From the NCBI GenBank assembly GCA_007571185.1, contig RKRX01000033.1, forward strand, positions 1 through 9,046: 9,046 nt of DNA. The letters are read 5' to 3'. This DNA is from Oceanicaulis sp. Lineage in GTDB: Bacteria; Pseudomonadota; Alphaproteobacteria; Caulobacterales; Maricaulaceae. A program made the position numbers and the translations under genes. The notes under the pieces were generated by a model. It saw nothing but the letters and a program-made list of their open reading frames with translations, searched no databases and was not told the origin of the DNA. Shown here piece by piece: positions 1-6,916 of this stretch (its first letter is position 1; each line of letters starts with the position of its first letter).

Positions 1-104
1 CCCACAAACTCATCAAAAGAAAGCGGGCGAAGCGCCTTATCCCGACCATCACCGGGGGCGGCTGCAACGGAGACGATACGGCCTTCGTCCTCAGCTTGGC
101 TCAT
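1..104 (-). CDS. ruvB: Holliday junction branch-migration helicase RuvB, N-terminal fragment
   Basis: This is the first 34 codons of a gene that runs off the left edge of the window. The fragment ends with LRPLSFDEFV, the usual RuvB opening (family pattern LRPxxLxEFVGQ), which precedes the Walker A region that is not in view. RuvB is the hexameric AAA+ ATPase that drives branch migration of Holliday junctions together with RuvA. The ATG (104-102) overlaps the ruvA stop in an ATGA, and a GAAGGA ribosome binding site lies at 119-114 inside ruvA, so translation is probably coupled. The first 20 or so residues (SQAEDEGRIVSV...) are the variable leader often found in RuvB. The identification rests on this short motif plus its position directly after ruvC and ruvA, which together make it firm. 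Nothing can be said about its ATPase motifs. Confidence 0.93.
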   Translation of the reverse strand, partial: MSQAEDEGRIVSVAAAPGDGRDKALRPLSFDEFV

Positions 105-757
105 AGCGCCAGTTCCTTCAAGGCCGCCTTTATCAGTTGGGCTTCATCGACTTCGTCAATCTCATCACCTAGAACCCGGTCAGCTTCAGCCACCGCCCGC
201 CGCGCGTCACCTTCACCGTAACCGAGATTGACCAGAGCCGAGACGGCTGTATTGCGAACAGCGCCGTCCGAAGGCGTTGATGATGGCGACGCACCTGATC
301 CTGCGGACGTGAGCGCAATGTTCAACTCGGTCGCACCGGCGCCCCGCGCCCGTCCCGACGGCGGCGCCTTGTCTTTCAGCTCGGTGATAATGCGTTGCGC
401 CAGCTTCTTGCCCACCCCCTTTGCCCGTTCAAAAACAGTGGCGTCGCCCAGAATGACGGCATTTTCAATCTCACCTATTTCAATGGCATCGAGTATGGCG
501 AGAGCATGCCGGGCGCCTACGCCTTGCACCGATTGCAAATGTACAAACCAGGCGCGTTCGCTGTCACTGATGAAAGCAAACAGCTTGAGCTGATCCTCGC
601 GTACATGCGTCTCGATATGCACGATGACCGGTTTGCCCGGCTCTAACCGAGACACGGTCCGCGCTCCACCGGCGATCAGATACCCCACCCCGTTCACGTC
701 AATAACGGCTTCATCCTCACCGACGGAGTCGACGATGCCTTTGAGCTTCCCGATCAC
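101..757 (-). CDS. ruvA: Holliday junction DNA-binding protein RuvA
   Basis: RuvA binds the four-way junction as a tetramer and loads RuvB rings. The 218-residue product shows the three expected parts. An N-terminal OB-fold domain (about 1-64) starts MIGKLKG and contains the GVGY turn at 23-26. A middle domain carries two helix-hairpin-helix motifs, VQGVG at 77-81 and KGVGKK at 113-118, the latter followed by LAQRIITELKDK. A flexible Gly/Ala/Ser-rich linker (about 131-165) leads to a C-terminal RuvB-contacting domain (about 166-218, with LVNLGYGEGDA). The length is slightly above the E. coli protein, mainly in the linker. The start is GTG at 757-755, overlapping the ruvC stop as GTGA, with an AAAAGGA ribosome binding site at 771-765 and a 7-nt spacer. 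It ends in an ATGA overlap with ruvB. Confidence 0.97.
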   Translation of the reverse strand: MIGKLKGIVDSVGEDEAVIDVNGVGYLIAGGARTVSRLEPGKPVIVHIETHVREDQLKLFAFISDSERAWFVHLQSVQGVGARHALAILDAIEIGEIENAVILGDATVFERAKGVGKKLAQRIITELKDKAPPSGRARGAGATELNIALTSAGSGASPSSTPSDGAVRNTAVSALVNLGYGEGDARRAVAEADRVLGDEIDEVDEAQLIKAALKELAL

Positions 758-1251
758 AAGCCGATCCTTTTCGATGCTGTACGATGGTGCGCATGACAGA
801 TAGCGACCGCCAGAGCATCTGCAGCATCCGCATCCGCTTTCGATCCCGGCAGAAGCATCGCAATCATGGCCGCCACCTGGGTTTTTTCTGCAGACCCTGC
901 GCCCACCACAGCTTTCTTGACCTGTTTGGGGGCGTATTCACCCACCGGCAGACCGGCGCGCGCAGGCGCCAGTATGGCCGCAGCGCGCGCCTGGCCCAGT
1001 TTCAGGGCGCTCACTGCACTGGCGTGAACAAACTGATCCTCCACCGCCGCCTCATGCGGCCTGTGACGATTCACCAGGGTTTCAACGTCATTATAGATTT
1101 CAGTCAGACGTTCGGACATGGGCGCTCTGGAAGGGGGTCTGATCACCCCGTATTCTACAAGTGAAAGCCGTGCGCCCGTCTGGTCGATCACGCCCCAGCC
1201 CGTGGCGTTGAGGCCAGGGTCAATTCCCAGAATGCGAATCGTAAAGTCCAT
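754..1251 (-). CDS. ruvC: Crossover junction endodeoxyribonuclease RuvC
   Basis: RuvC is the dimeric, Mg-dependent resolvase that nicks Holliday junctions symmetrically. Counting from the ATG at 1251 the protein has 165 residues, close to the family norm of about 165-175. The four catalytic acids are in place: D11 in GIDPG, E71 in AVEDQF, and D142 and D145 in DADAADAL. Other family blocks are present: SALKLGQAR (81-89), EYAPKQVKKAVVG (105-117) and GSAEKTQV (119-126). The frame stays open upstream to 1401, but those 50 residues are rich in Arg, Trp and Pro and do not resemble RuvC, so the start was placed just before the conserved beta strand. An in-frame ATG three codons earlier (1260) cannot be excluded, because neither has a strong ribosome binding site. 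The gene leads ruvC-ruvA-ruvB, and a candidate LexA box lies 24 nt upstream of the start. Confidence 0.96.
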   Translation of the reverse strand: MDFTIRILGIDPGLNATGWGVIDQTGARLSLVEYGVIRPPSRAPMSERLTEIYNDVETLVNRHRPHEAAVEDQFVHASAVSALKLGQARAAAILAPARAGLPVGEYAPKQVKKAVVGAGSAEKTQVAAMIAMLLPGSKADADAADALAVAICHAHHRTASKRIGL

Positions 1252-1274
1252 GACCACCATACATAACGGATTGG

Positions 1275-1289
1275 GAACAAAACGCGACC
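1275..1289 (-). promoter_or_regulatory. Candidate LexA (SOS) operator upstream of ruvC
   Basis: On the minus strand the site reads GGTC-N7-GTTC, which is one mismatch from the alphaproteobacterial LexA direct repeat GTTC-N7-GTTC. It ends 24 nt upstream of the ruvC ATG, where an operator could block RNA polymerase. ruv genes are SOS-controlled in many bacteria, which makes the assignment plausible. The mismatch and the shortness of the motif mean that a chance match is quite possible. Confidence 0.4.
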
Positions 1290-1346
1290 GTTGATGGATC
1301 CAGCTCCGAGGCAAAGGCAAACGCCGCAGCCAAATCTCGCCACAAT

Positions 1347-1363
1347 CGATCATGTGACGATCA
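1347..1363. repeat. CGATCA direct repeat with 11-bp period
   Basis: CGATCA occurs at 1347-1352 and again at 1358-1363, separated by TGTGA. The 11-bp period is about one helical turn, a spacing that lets a protein contact the same face twice. It lies about 100 bp upstream of ruvC in the divergent region. The CGATCA hexamer is frequent across the window (roughly 15-20 copies on the plus strand), so coincidence is likely and no binding protein is suggested. Confidence 0.25.
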
Positions 1364-1573
1364 ATCAACATATTGCGCCGCCTTCTAAGAAAAGCTAGCA
1401 TGACCTTAGGCGCGACTCAGCGACTTGGGGCGACGACCATATGAAAGCGGGCATCCGTAGACAGATGTTCAGTCTATTCCCTCGTGGTCATGCCAGGCTG
1501 CCTATCCGATCTGTGCCGCGTCACTCGGAGCGGGAGAGCGGTGGCGTCGATCCAAGCCCGAACCGTGCTCAGC

Positions 1574-1591
1574 GGCTCATTTGGTTGAGCC
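1574..1591 (+). other. Stem-loop in the leader of the NYN gene
   Basis: GGCTCA (1574-1579) and TGAGCC (1586-1591) form a perfect 6-bp stem around the loop TTTGGT. It sits about 125 nt upstream of the preferred NYN start. There is no T-run on either side, so it is not a typical intrinsic terminator. It could be a leader hairpin if transcription of the NYN gene starts upstream of it. No function is assigned. Confidence 0.3.
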
Positions 1592-1704
1592 CGTTATGCG
1601 CGAGGATCAGTTCCATGCGCCATTGAGACCGCCAACAGACACCGTGGCCATAGCGCTGGTGTCCGATGAGAATTGGAGTCCTCGACAATCAAGCAGAAGC
1701 CCTC

Positions 1705-1710
1705 GGGAGA
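1705..1710 (+). promoter_or_regulatory. Ribosome binding site that decides the NYN start
   Basis: GGGAGA at 1705-1710 stands 6 nt before the ATG at 1717. The more upstream in-frame ATG at 1666 has no comparable purine-rich site before it. This is why the start was placed at 1717, giving a 158-residue rather than a 175-residue protein. Confidence 0.6.
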
Positions 1711-1716
1711 AGCGAC

Positions 1717-2193
1717 ATGTCCTGTCCAGTTTACTATTCGGTTTCGGAGGCTTCAGAAGCCCCGCTTGTCATGCTGATTGACGCAGACAATTTTATGCTG
1801 CCAAATCGCCGACGCTTGAACGAAGAACGGATCAGCGAATGCGCGCAAGCTGCAGGTGCTGCACAGGTGATAGCGTACGCTGGCTACTTCTACCCCAAAG
1901 AACGTCGGCGTCTAACAGAGTGTGGCATAGAATCCAAGCTCACTGCTTGCAATTCTGACGAGTGGATTATCAATCGCGCGCGCCGCCTGTTTGCCCGCGG
2001 TTTTGACGCCATCATTGCCAGCGGCGACGGTGAAATGGGGCAGATGATAGCCGAAGCCGCCAAACGCCATGGCAGGTCGGTCAATTTCTACGCTTTAAGG
2101 GAGAAAGCCAGCCGTAGCCTACCAGTATCACGCTTTTGTGAAGATTGGATCATCGGTCCAAAGCCCCTAAATCAGTTCTGGCGGTTGGAGTGA
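1717..2193 (+). CDS. NYN/PIN-like domain protein, putative ribonuclease
   Basis: This is the only plus-strand gene in the window. The 158-residue protein is a single compact domain resembling the NYN (PIN-like, LabA/DUF88-type) nuclease fold. VMLIDADNF at 18-26 supplies the first metal-site acid (D22, followed by D24 and N25). NSDEWIINRARRLF at 79-92 supplies a middle acid (D81). AIIASGDGEMGQMI at 98-111 matches the NYN SGDxDF strand, with D104 and with E106 in place of the usual second Asp. RSVNFYAL follows as the next strand. There is no signal peptide or membrane segment, so it should be cytoplasmic. NYN proteins are predicted metal-dependent RNases; the substrate here is unknown. GC over 1741-2190 is about 54% by hand count, lower than its neighbours, suggesting transfer or relaxed selection. 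It converges on tkt and diverges from ruvC. The domain call is by motif only. Confidence 0.75.
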   Translation: MSCPVYYSVSEASEAPLVMLIDADNFMLPNRRRLNEERISECAQAAGAAQVIAYAGYFYPKERRRLTECGIESKLTACNSDEWIINRARRLFARGFDAIIASGDGEMGQMIAEAAKRHGRSVNFYALREKASRSLPVSRFCEDWIIGPKPLNQFWRLE

Positions 2194-2200
2194 TGTGTGT

Positions 2201-2216
2201 TCCGCACGATCGCGGA
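2201..2216 (+). terminator. Weak terminator-like hairpin after the NYN gene
   Basis: TCCGC (2201-2205) pairs with GCGGA (2212-2216) around the loop ACGATC, starting 8 nt after the NYN stop and lying between two converging genes. The 5-bp stem is GC-rich but the downstream sequence (CGCCGATTGTGTTCTG) has no continuous T-run, so termination would be inefficient at best. No better terminator for tkt or the NYN gene was seen in 2194-2295. Confidence 0.25.
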
Positions 2217-2295
2217 CGCCGATTGTGTTCTGTCCGAGACGTCGAGACTGCCCGCGCATCAACCAACGGTTCCGTCGCCTGCCAACCGGCCGTGA

Positions 2296-4293
2296 TCAGA
2301 CGCGCTTGAGCGCTTCCGTCACCACCGCTTCCGCAGTGATGCCGAAATGCGTGTAAAGATCGCTGGCGGGCGCCGAAACGCCGAAGCTTTCCATGCCTAC
2401 AAAACCGCCTTCCGAACCGATCAGACCATCCCAGCCCCAGCGCAAGGCCGCTTCCACGGCGACGACAGGACATCTGGGATCAACCACGGCATCGCGATAG
2501 TCCACGCCCTGCTTGAGGAAGGTTTCCAAGGAAGGCGCGGAGACCACGCGAGCGGCGATGCCCTTGACCTTGAGCTGTTCCTGCGCCGCGACGGCGAGTT
2601 TCAGTTCGGAGCCCGTGCCGATCAGGGTGATCTGGGCGTCACCCTCTGCTTCACGAATGACGTAGGCGCCTCTGGCAGACAGATTCACCCTGCCGTCATC
2701 CTGACGTACGTGCGATGTTTTCTGGCGTGACAGCACCAGCACGGTGGGACCATCGGTACGTTCCAGCGCACATTTCCAGGCTTCGGCCGTCTCCACGGCA
2801 TCGGCGGGACGAAACACCGTCACATTCGGCATAACGCGCAGCGCGGTCAGGTGTTCCACAGGCTGGTGAGTTGGACCATCCTCCCCTAGGCCGATGGAAT
2901 CGTGAGTGAACACATAAATCACGGGCTGGTTCATCAGCGCCGACAGACGAATCGCGCTGCGGCAGTAATCGGAAAATACAAGAAAAGTGCCCGCATAGGG
3001 GCGGATGCCGCCATGCAACGCCATGCCGTTCATGGCGGCGGCCATGCCAAACTCGCGTACGCCGTAGTGCACATAGGCGCCGGAAAAAGACCCCGGAGCA
3101 ATCACCCTCTGTCCCGGCGCACGAGTATTGTTGGAGTCGGTCAAATCGGCAGAACCGCCGATGATGCCGGGATAGTTCCGCCAGAAAGCCGCGATCGCCT
3201 TGCCCGAAGACACACGGGTGGCCTCCTGCGTCAGCGTCAATGTATCCGCCCGGGTTGCCTGAATATGAGTCTTGAGCGCCTTGAGCGCCGCCTCAGGCGG
3301 CTGACCGGATATCTGGGCCTTGAAAGCGTTCGCTTTGTCCGATGCGTCCAGCCGTGCTTGCCACTCTGCGCGGGCTGCCGCGCCCCGGGTCGCTGACTCG
3401 CGCCAGCCTTCGTAGACTGCAGCGGGGATTTCGAACGGGGCATAGCGCCAACCCAGAGCTTTACGGGCCCCGGCGATTTCCTCAGCGCCCAGCGGCGCTC
3501 CGTGGCTGCTCGCTGCGCCGGCCTTGGTGGGCGCGCCAAAACCGATTATGGTCTTGCACGCAATCATAACCGGTCTGTCAGCCTTCCTAGCCTTAACCAA
3601 AGCTGCATCCACAGCCACGACGTCATGACCGTCCACCTCCATCGTGACCCAGCCGGCCGATTCAAACCGGGCGCGATGATCAACAGTGTCGGACAGATCC
3701 CTGTCGCCATCGATTTGGACAGAATTATCGTCCCACAGCACGATCAGCTTGTTCAGCCTAAAGTGACCGGCCAGAGAGATTGCTTCCTGGCTGACGCCTT
3801 CCTGCAGGTCGCCATCAGACGCGATGACATAGGTGTAGTGATCCACCAGTTCATCACCGTAATGAGCATTCATCATGCGTTCACCCATGGCCATGCCCAC
3901 CGCTGTGGCCAGACCCTGACCTAACGGGCCGGTCGTGGTCTCAATGCCCGGCGCGCGGCCAAATTCAGGGTGGCCCGCGGTCATGGAACCAAGCTGACGG
4001 AAGTTCTTTAACTCCTCCATGGTCAACGCCTTCACACCCACAAGGTGCAAAATGGAATACAGCAGCATGGAGCCATGACCCGCCGAGAGCACGAACCGGT
4101 CGCGGTCGGGCCAGCTGACGTCCCCGGGATCAAACTTCATGTGCCGCGTCCACAGCACAGCGGCGGCATCGGCCATGCCCATGGGCATGCCGGGATGGCC
4201 GGATGTGGCGGCTTCCACCGCATCCATGGACAGAGCGCGGACAGCATTGGCCAGGGGCTTGATCCAGGCTGGATCAGGAACGGGTTGGGTCAT
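2296..4293 (-). CDS. tkt: Transketolase
   Basis: Transketolase moves two-carbon ketol units between sugar phosphates in the pentose phosphate pathway, using thiamine diphosphate (ThDP) and a divalent metal. The 665-residue length is typical. Catalytic-site histidines are visible: H33 in SGHPGMPMG, H73 in AGHGS, H264 in SSHGAPLG, H476 in GPTHQP and H481. The ThDP/metal motif is at 159-165 (SDGDLQE, with D160 and E165) and ends at N190 in WDDN; the first residue is Ser where many family members have Gly. The pyrimidine-domain glutamate is E414 in REFGM, and HDSIGLGEDG (464-473) is a family signature. The ATG at 4293 has no clear ribosome binding site. The gene starts 56 nt after pgi on the same strand and is probably co-transcribed with it. 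At its 3' end it converges on the NYN gene across 102 bp. Confidence 0.98.
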   Translation of the reverse strand: MTQPVPDPAWIKPLANAVRALSMDAVEAATSGHPGMPMGMADAAAVLWTRHMKFDPGDVSWPDRDRFVLSAGHGSMLLYSILHLVGVKALTMEELKNFRQLGSMTAGHPEFGRAPGIETTTGPLGQGLATAVGMAMGERMMNAHYGDELVDHYTYVIASDGDLQEGVSQEAISLAGHFRLNKLIVLWDDNSVQIDGDRDLSDTVDHRARFESAGWVTMEVDGHDVVAVDAALVKARKADRPVMIACKTIIGFGAPTKAGAASSHGAPLGAEEIAGARKALGWRYAPFEIPAAVYEGWRESATRGAAARAEWQARLDASDKANAFKAQISGQPPEAALKALKTHIQATRADTLTLTQEATRVSSGKAIAAFWRNYPGIIGGSADLTDSNNTRAPGQRVIAPGSFSGAYVHYGVREFGMAAAMNGMALHGGIRPYAGTFLVFSDYCRSAIRLSALMNQPVIYVFTHDSIGLGEDGPTHQPVEHLTALRVMPNVTVFRPADAVETAEAWKCALERTDGPTVLVLSRQKTSHVRQDDGRVNLSARGAYVIREAEGDAQITLIGTGSELKLAVAAQEQLKVKGIAARVVSAPSLETFLKQGVDYRDAVVDPRCPVVAVEAALRWGWDGLIGSEGGFVGMESFGVSAPASDLYTHFGITAEAVVTEALKRV

Positions 4294-4346
4294 GTGAGTC
4301 AGAGGAGAAGTAAAATACGAAAGTGATATGCATGCTCAGACGGCCA

Positions 4347-4362
4347 TGATCACGACTGATCA
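4347..4362. repeat. TGATCA inverted repeat over the pgi stop codon
   Basis: Two TGATCA hexamers (4347-4352 and 4357-4362) flank CGAC and can form a 6-bp stem with a 4-nt loop in either strand. The repeat covers the pgi stop (4352-4350) and lies 54 nt before the tkt start. Without a following T-run it is unlikely to terminate. It could act as an intercistronic hairpin that affects mRNA stability. Each arm is itself a palindrome and TGATCA is common in this window, so the arrangement may be accidental. Confidence 0.3.
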
Positions 4363-5885
4363 AGACTCAGCTGACGCGCCAGATCACGCGCTGGCCCATC
4401 AAATCCGGTCATGTCGCCGGAAAGAATATCCCGGGCGAGAGCTTTACCTAGCTCGACCCCCCACTGATCAAAGGGATTCACCCCAAACAGCAGGCCTTCG
4501 ATGTACACCTTGTGTTCATGCAGCGCGATCAGCGCCCCCAGGGTTTCCGGCGTCAGAGATTTCATAACCAGGGTGGTGCTGACGCGCCCGCCGACGATAG
4601 CCTTGTGCGCCGCACACTCGCCCTCACCGGCGCGGCCATGGCTCAGCGCTGCGCCCTGGGCGGCCAGATTGGCGTTCAGCGCCTTTATACGATCATCCAC
4701 GCGCTCATGATCAGCGATAGCGATGAAATCCACCGGCGTTTCATCCTGTCCCTGGTGTAACCATTGGAAGACTGAGTGTTGCAAATCTGATCCCCGACCG
4801 CCCCAAACCAGCGCGCCGCTGTAATTGTCAGGCAGACCACCGCCCTCTGCGGTTACAGACTTGCCCAGGCTTTCCATTTCCAGCTGCTGCAAATACGCCG
4901 CCAGGCGTTCCAACCGGGAGGAATAGGCCGCCACACAGCGTGAAGATCGTCCTCTCCCCGAACGGTTAAACACATCAATCAGTGCTTTGGCGAACGCCAT
5001 ATTTTGATTGATGGGAGCGGTGACAGCATGGTCATCCATCGCACAGGCGCCCGCCAGCAGACGGTCAAACACCTTGCATCCCAGCCCCACTTCCAGCGCC
5101 AGGCCCGCCGCCGACCATAGGGAGAAGCGCCCGCCCACCCCGTCGGGAAACGGGAATATCCGATCCTCTTGCAGACCGAAGTCCCGGGCGTGATCAGGAC
5201 GGGCGGTGGCGGCGGCGAATCGCGCGCTGATCCCAACCTCGCCCAGATGCTCCGCCACCCAGGTCCGGGCGGCGCGGGCATTCATCAGTGTCTCCTGTGT
5301 GGAGAAAGATTTGGAGACTACCAGGAACAGGGTTTCGCGGGGGTCCGCTCCCTCCAGCGCATCATCAAGATCAGCCGGATCGAGATTGGACACGAACCAC
5401 ACCTGCATGCTGTCACGGCGAAACGCCTTGAGCGCGTCATAGACAAAGCGCGGCCCCAGATCGGAGCCGCCAATCCCGATATTGACCACGCGCCGAACCG
5501 GATGACCGCCCAGAATCCCGGGGGCGTCGCAGGCTTCAGCAAATGCCGCCGTGCGAGCGCGCGTATGCGTCAGAACATCCGCCAGGCCCTCGTCGCTCAA
5601 TCGATTCGCCTTCCGACACGCGGGGTGGAGCGCGGGACGATTTTCCGTACCGTTAACGATCGCGCCGCCATAAAGCGCCGCCAGACGCGCCGGCGCATCA
5701 ACAGCATCGGCCCAATCGCACAGAGCGCGCCAGGCTCGCAAATCAATCCGCTGGCGCCGGGCGTCCAACCCCAATCCGGCAGCCGAGAACTGAAGCGCGG
5801 CATCCCGCCCCGTCTCCGCAAGAATATCGGTGAAGGCCAGATCGCGCAGGCGCGCGGCGTGTGCTTTCAACTGCTCAGGCGTCAT
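4350..5885 (-). CDS. pgi: Glucose-6-phosphate isomerase
   Basis: PGI interconverts glucose 6-phosphate and fructose 6-phosphate in the cytoplasm. Counted from the ATG at 5885 the protein has 511 residues, shorter than the E. coli enzyme (549), mostly through trimmed N-terminal segments. Visible landmarks in order: TENRPALH (80-87), GIGGSDLGPR (137-146), the sugar-phosphate loop SKSFSTQET (191-199), GGRFSLWSAAGL (251-262), the catalytic glutamate E338 in MESLGK, H370 in DLQHSVFQW, and K481 in the C-terminal signature DQWGVELGK. An in-frame TTG five codons upstream extends the frame to 5900, but AAGGGAG lies just ahead of the ATG, so the ATG was preferred. The gene overlaps the end of the ArsR–methyltransferase gene by 11 nt and precedes tkt by 56 nt, so the three are probably one transcript. 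Confidence 0.97.
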   Translation of the reverse strand: MTPEQLKAHAARLRDLAFTDILAETGRDAALQFSAAGLGLDARRQRIDLRAWRALCDWADAVDAPARLAALYGGAIVNGTENRPALHPACRKANRLSDEGLADVLTHTRARTAAFAEACDAPGILGGHPVRRVVNIGIGGSDLGPRFVYDALKAFRRDSMQVWFVSNLDPADLDDALEGADPRETLFLVVSKSFSTQETLMNARAARTWVAEHLGEVGISARFAAATARPDHARDFGLQEDRIFPFPDGVGGRFSLWSAAGLALEVGLGCKVFDRLLAGACAMDDHAVTAPINQNMAFAKALIDVFNRSGRGRSSRCVAAYSSRLERLAAYLQQLEMESLGKSVTAEGGGLPDNYSGALVWGGRGSDLQHSVFQWLHQGQDETPVDFIAIADHERVDDRIKALNANLAAQGAALSHGRAGEGECAAHKAIVGGRVSTTLVMKSLTPETLGALIALHEHKVYIEGLLFGVNPFDQWGVELGKALARDILSGDMTGFDGPARDLARQLSLDQS

Positions 5886-6840
5886 CCGTACTCCCTTCAA
5901 TCGAACGTTCGGCCGCCCAGATCAAAACCGTCAGCCCACCCTCAATGCCCTTCGGTTCGAGGGTGTGCAACAGTTTTAAGGTCAACCTGCACGATTGCAT
6001 CCATGCCGTGACCTGAGCCGGAGGAAATCCCAGCCAGCGGTGGTGATACTCTGTCCGCAGGGCTTCATGGTGATGTTCTGCAAAATCAACCACGAGCAGC
6101 AGCCCGCCCGGCGCCAAGACACGCGCGCATTCCGACAGGGCCGCTTGCGGATCGGGCAGGTAATGAAGCACCTGATGGATGGTCACCAGGTCCGCCACCC
6201 CCGCATTAAGCGGCAGGGCGGAGGCATCGGCCTGGCGCACGAACCGGCTGGACAGACCCGCTTCTGTCAACTTGGCGCGCGCCACGTAAAGCATTTTCCG
6301 ACTGAGATCGACGCCCATACCCTCTTCAGCCTGATCGACAAACAGCTCTAAAATTCGACCCGTGCCGGTGCCCACATCCACATGCTGTTTGAAGATACGA
6401 CCTTTGGTCAAGTCGATCATGGCCTGTTCCACCGCTTCCTCAGAGAAATGCAGAGACCGTATCCGGGACCGTTCCGCAGCCGTGGCCTCAAAACACTTCG
6501 CCGCCGCTTCCGCCCGCAAACACTTGAGTTCAGATAGGCGTTGGCGATCACGGTGAACCTGGGGCTCATTGACTTCGGTGAATTCATCCACCAGAGCCGC
6601 CAGACGGCTGATTGGGCCGGTGCGCTTGAGCCGGTAAAACACCCAACCGCCTTCGGGAAAGCGCTCACACACTCCCGCGCCGGCCAGCAGTTTAAGGTGT
6701 CGGGACACGCGGGGCTGGCTCTGGCCGAGCACCTGCATGATCTCACTCACCGTCAGTTCCCCCTGGGCCAGCAAGGACACAATCCGCAGACGCGTAGGCT
6801 CAGCCAGGGCCTTCAGCTTCGCCAACAGATCCGACTGCAT
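5875..6840 (-). CDS. ArsR-family regulator fused to a SAM-dependent methyltransferase
   Basis: The 321-residue protein has two domains. Residues 1-85 form an ArsR-type winged helix-turn-helix (AEPTRLRIVSLL at 13-24; recognition helix around SQPRVSRHLKLL at 41-52; wing GGWVFYRL at 64-71). The ArsR metal motif ELCVC is absent, so metal sensing is not suggested. After a linker (about 86-150) comes a class I methyltransferase: motif I VDVGTGTGRIL (154-164), acidic D178 in GVDLS, D219 in ADLVT, and PDPQAALSECARVLAPGGLLLVVDF (229-253, interrupted in the usual way after the acidic strand). Such fusions are common in alphaproteobacteria, typically near methionine-cycle genes such as metF or metH, and may sense SAM or SAH. 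Here the partner is pgi, overlapped by 11 nt. The ATG at 6840 has GGAG 7 nt upstream. The methyl acceptor is unknown. Confidence 0.9.
   Translation of the reverse strand: MQSDLLAKLKALAEPTRLRIVSLLAQGELTVSEIMQVLGQSQPRVSRHLKLLAGAGVCERFPEGGWVFYRLKRTGPISRLAALVDEFTEVNEPQVHRDRQRLSELKCLRAEAAAKCFEATAAERSRIRSLHFSEEAVEQAMIDLTKGRIFKQHVDVGTGTGRILELFVDQAEEGMGVDLSRKMLYVARAKLTEAGLSSRFVRQADASALPLNAGVADLVTIHQVLHYLPDPQAALSECARVLAPGGLLLVVDFAEHHHEALRTEYHHRWLGFPPAQVTAWMQSCRLTLKLLHTLEPKGIEGGLTVLIWAAERSIEGSTDDA
5891..5897 (-). promoter_or_regulatory. Ribosome binding site that decides the pgi start
   Basis: On the minus strand AAGGGAG (5897-5891) lies 5 nt before the ATG at 5885, inside the last codons of the upstream ArsR–methyltransferase gene. 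It favours the ATG over the in-frame TTG at 5900, which overlaps the site. Its location inside the upstream gene suggests translational coupling. Confidence 0.6.
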
Positions 6841-6916
6841 GCCATGTCTCCGCTTTTTCCGGGGCTCCTCGAACCAACAACGTTAGCCTGAAAATCATCC
6901 TTGTGGCGTGGTTTTC

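Larger units (their letters stand above)
1252..1716. other. 465-bp divergent intergenic region between ruvC and the NYN gene
   Basis: No convincing gene was found here. The short open frames, including one at 1441-1626 on the plus strand, have no recognisable motif and no clear ribosome binding site. GC is about 53% by hand count over 1261-1500, lower than the flanking housekeeping genes. It holds a candidate LexA box at 1275-1289, a CGATCA direct repeat at 1347-1363 and a perfect 6-bp stem-loop at 1574-1591, each listed separately. It must contain the ruvC promoter (minus strand) and probably the NYN promoter (plus strand), but no well-spaced -35/-10 pair was seen for either. A decayed gene or mobile-element remnant is possible but nothing in it could be matched. 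Confidence 0.6.

Noticed and set aside
1252..1401. A 50-residue N-terminal extension of RuvC from a start at 1401
   Set aside because: The residues do not resemble RuvC, the resulting 215-residue protein would be too long for the family, and the catalytic strand begins right after the ATG at 1251.
1441..1626. A 61-codon plus-strand open frame in the divergent region
   Set aside because: It has no ribosome binding site, no recognisable domain and an Arg/Ser/Pro-heavy composition typical of non-coding GC-rich sequence.
1414..1680. GANTC (CcrM-type) sites in the divergent region
   Set aside because: The two sites seen (1414-1418 and 1676-1680) are about the number expected by chance in 465 bp.
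1666..1716. An earlier start for the NYN protein at 1666, adding 17 residues
   Set aside because: There is no good ribosome binding site before 1666, whereas GGGAGA precedes the ATG at 1717. It remains possible but is less likely.
5169..6011. A 280-codon open frame on the plus strand, antisense to pgi and the end of the ArsR–methyltransferase gene
   Set aside because: It lies opposite two well-supported genes, its translation is rich in Arg, Pro and Ser with no family motif, and long antisense frames are expected in GC-rich codon usage.
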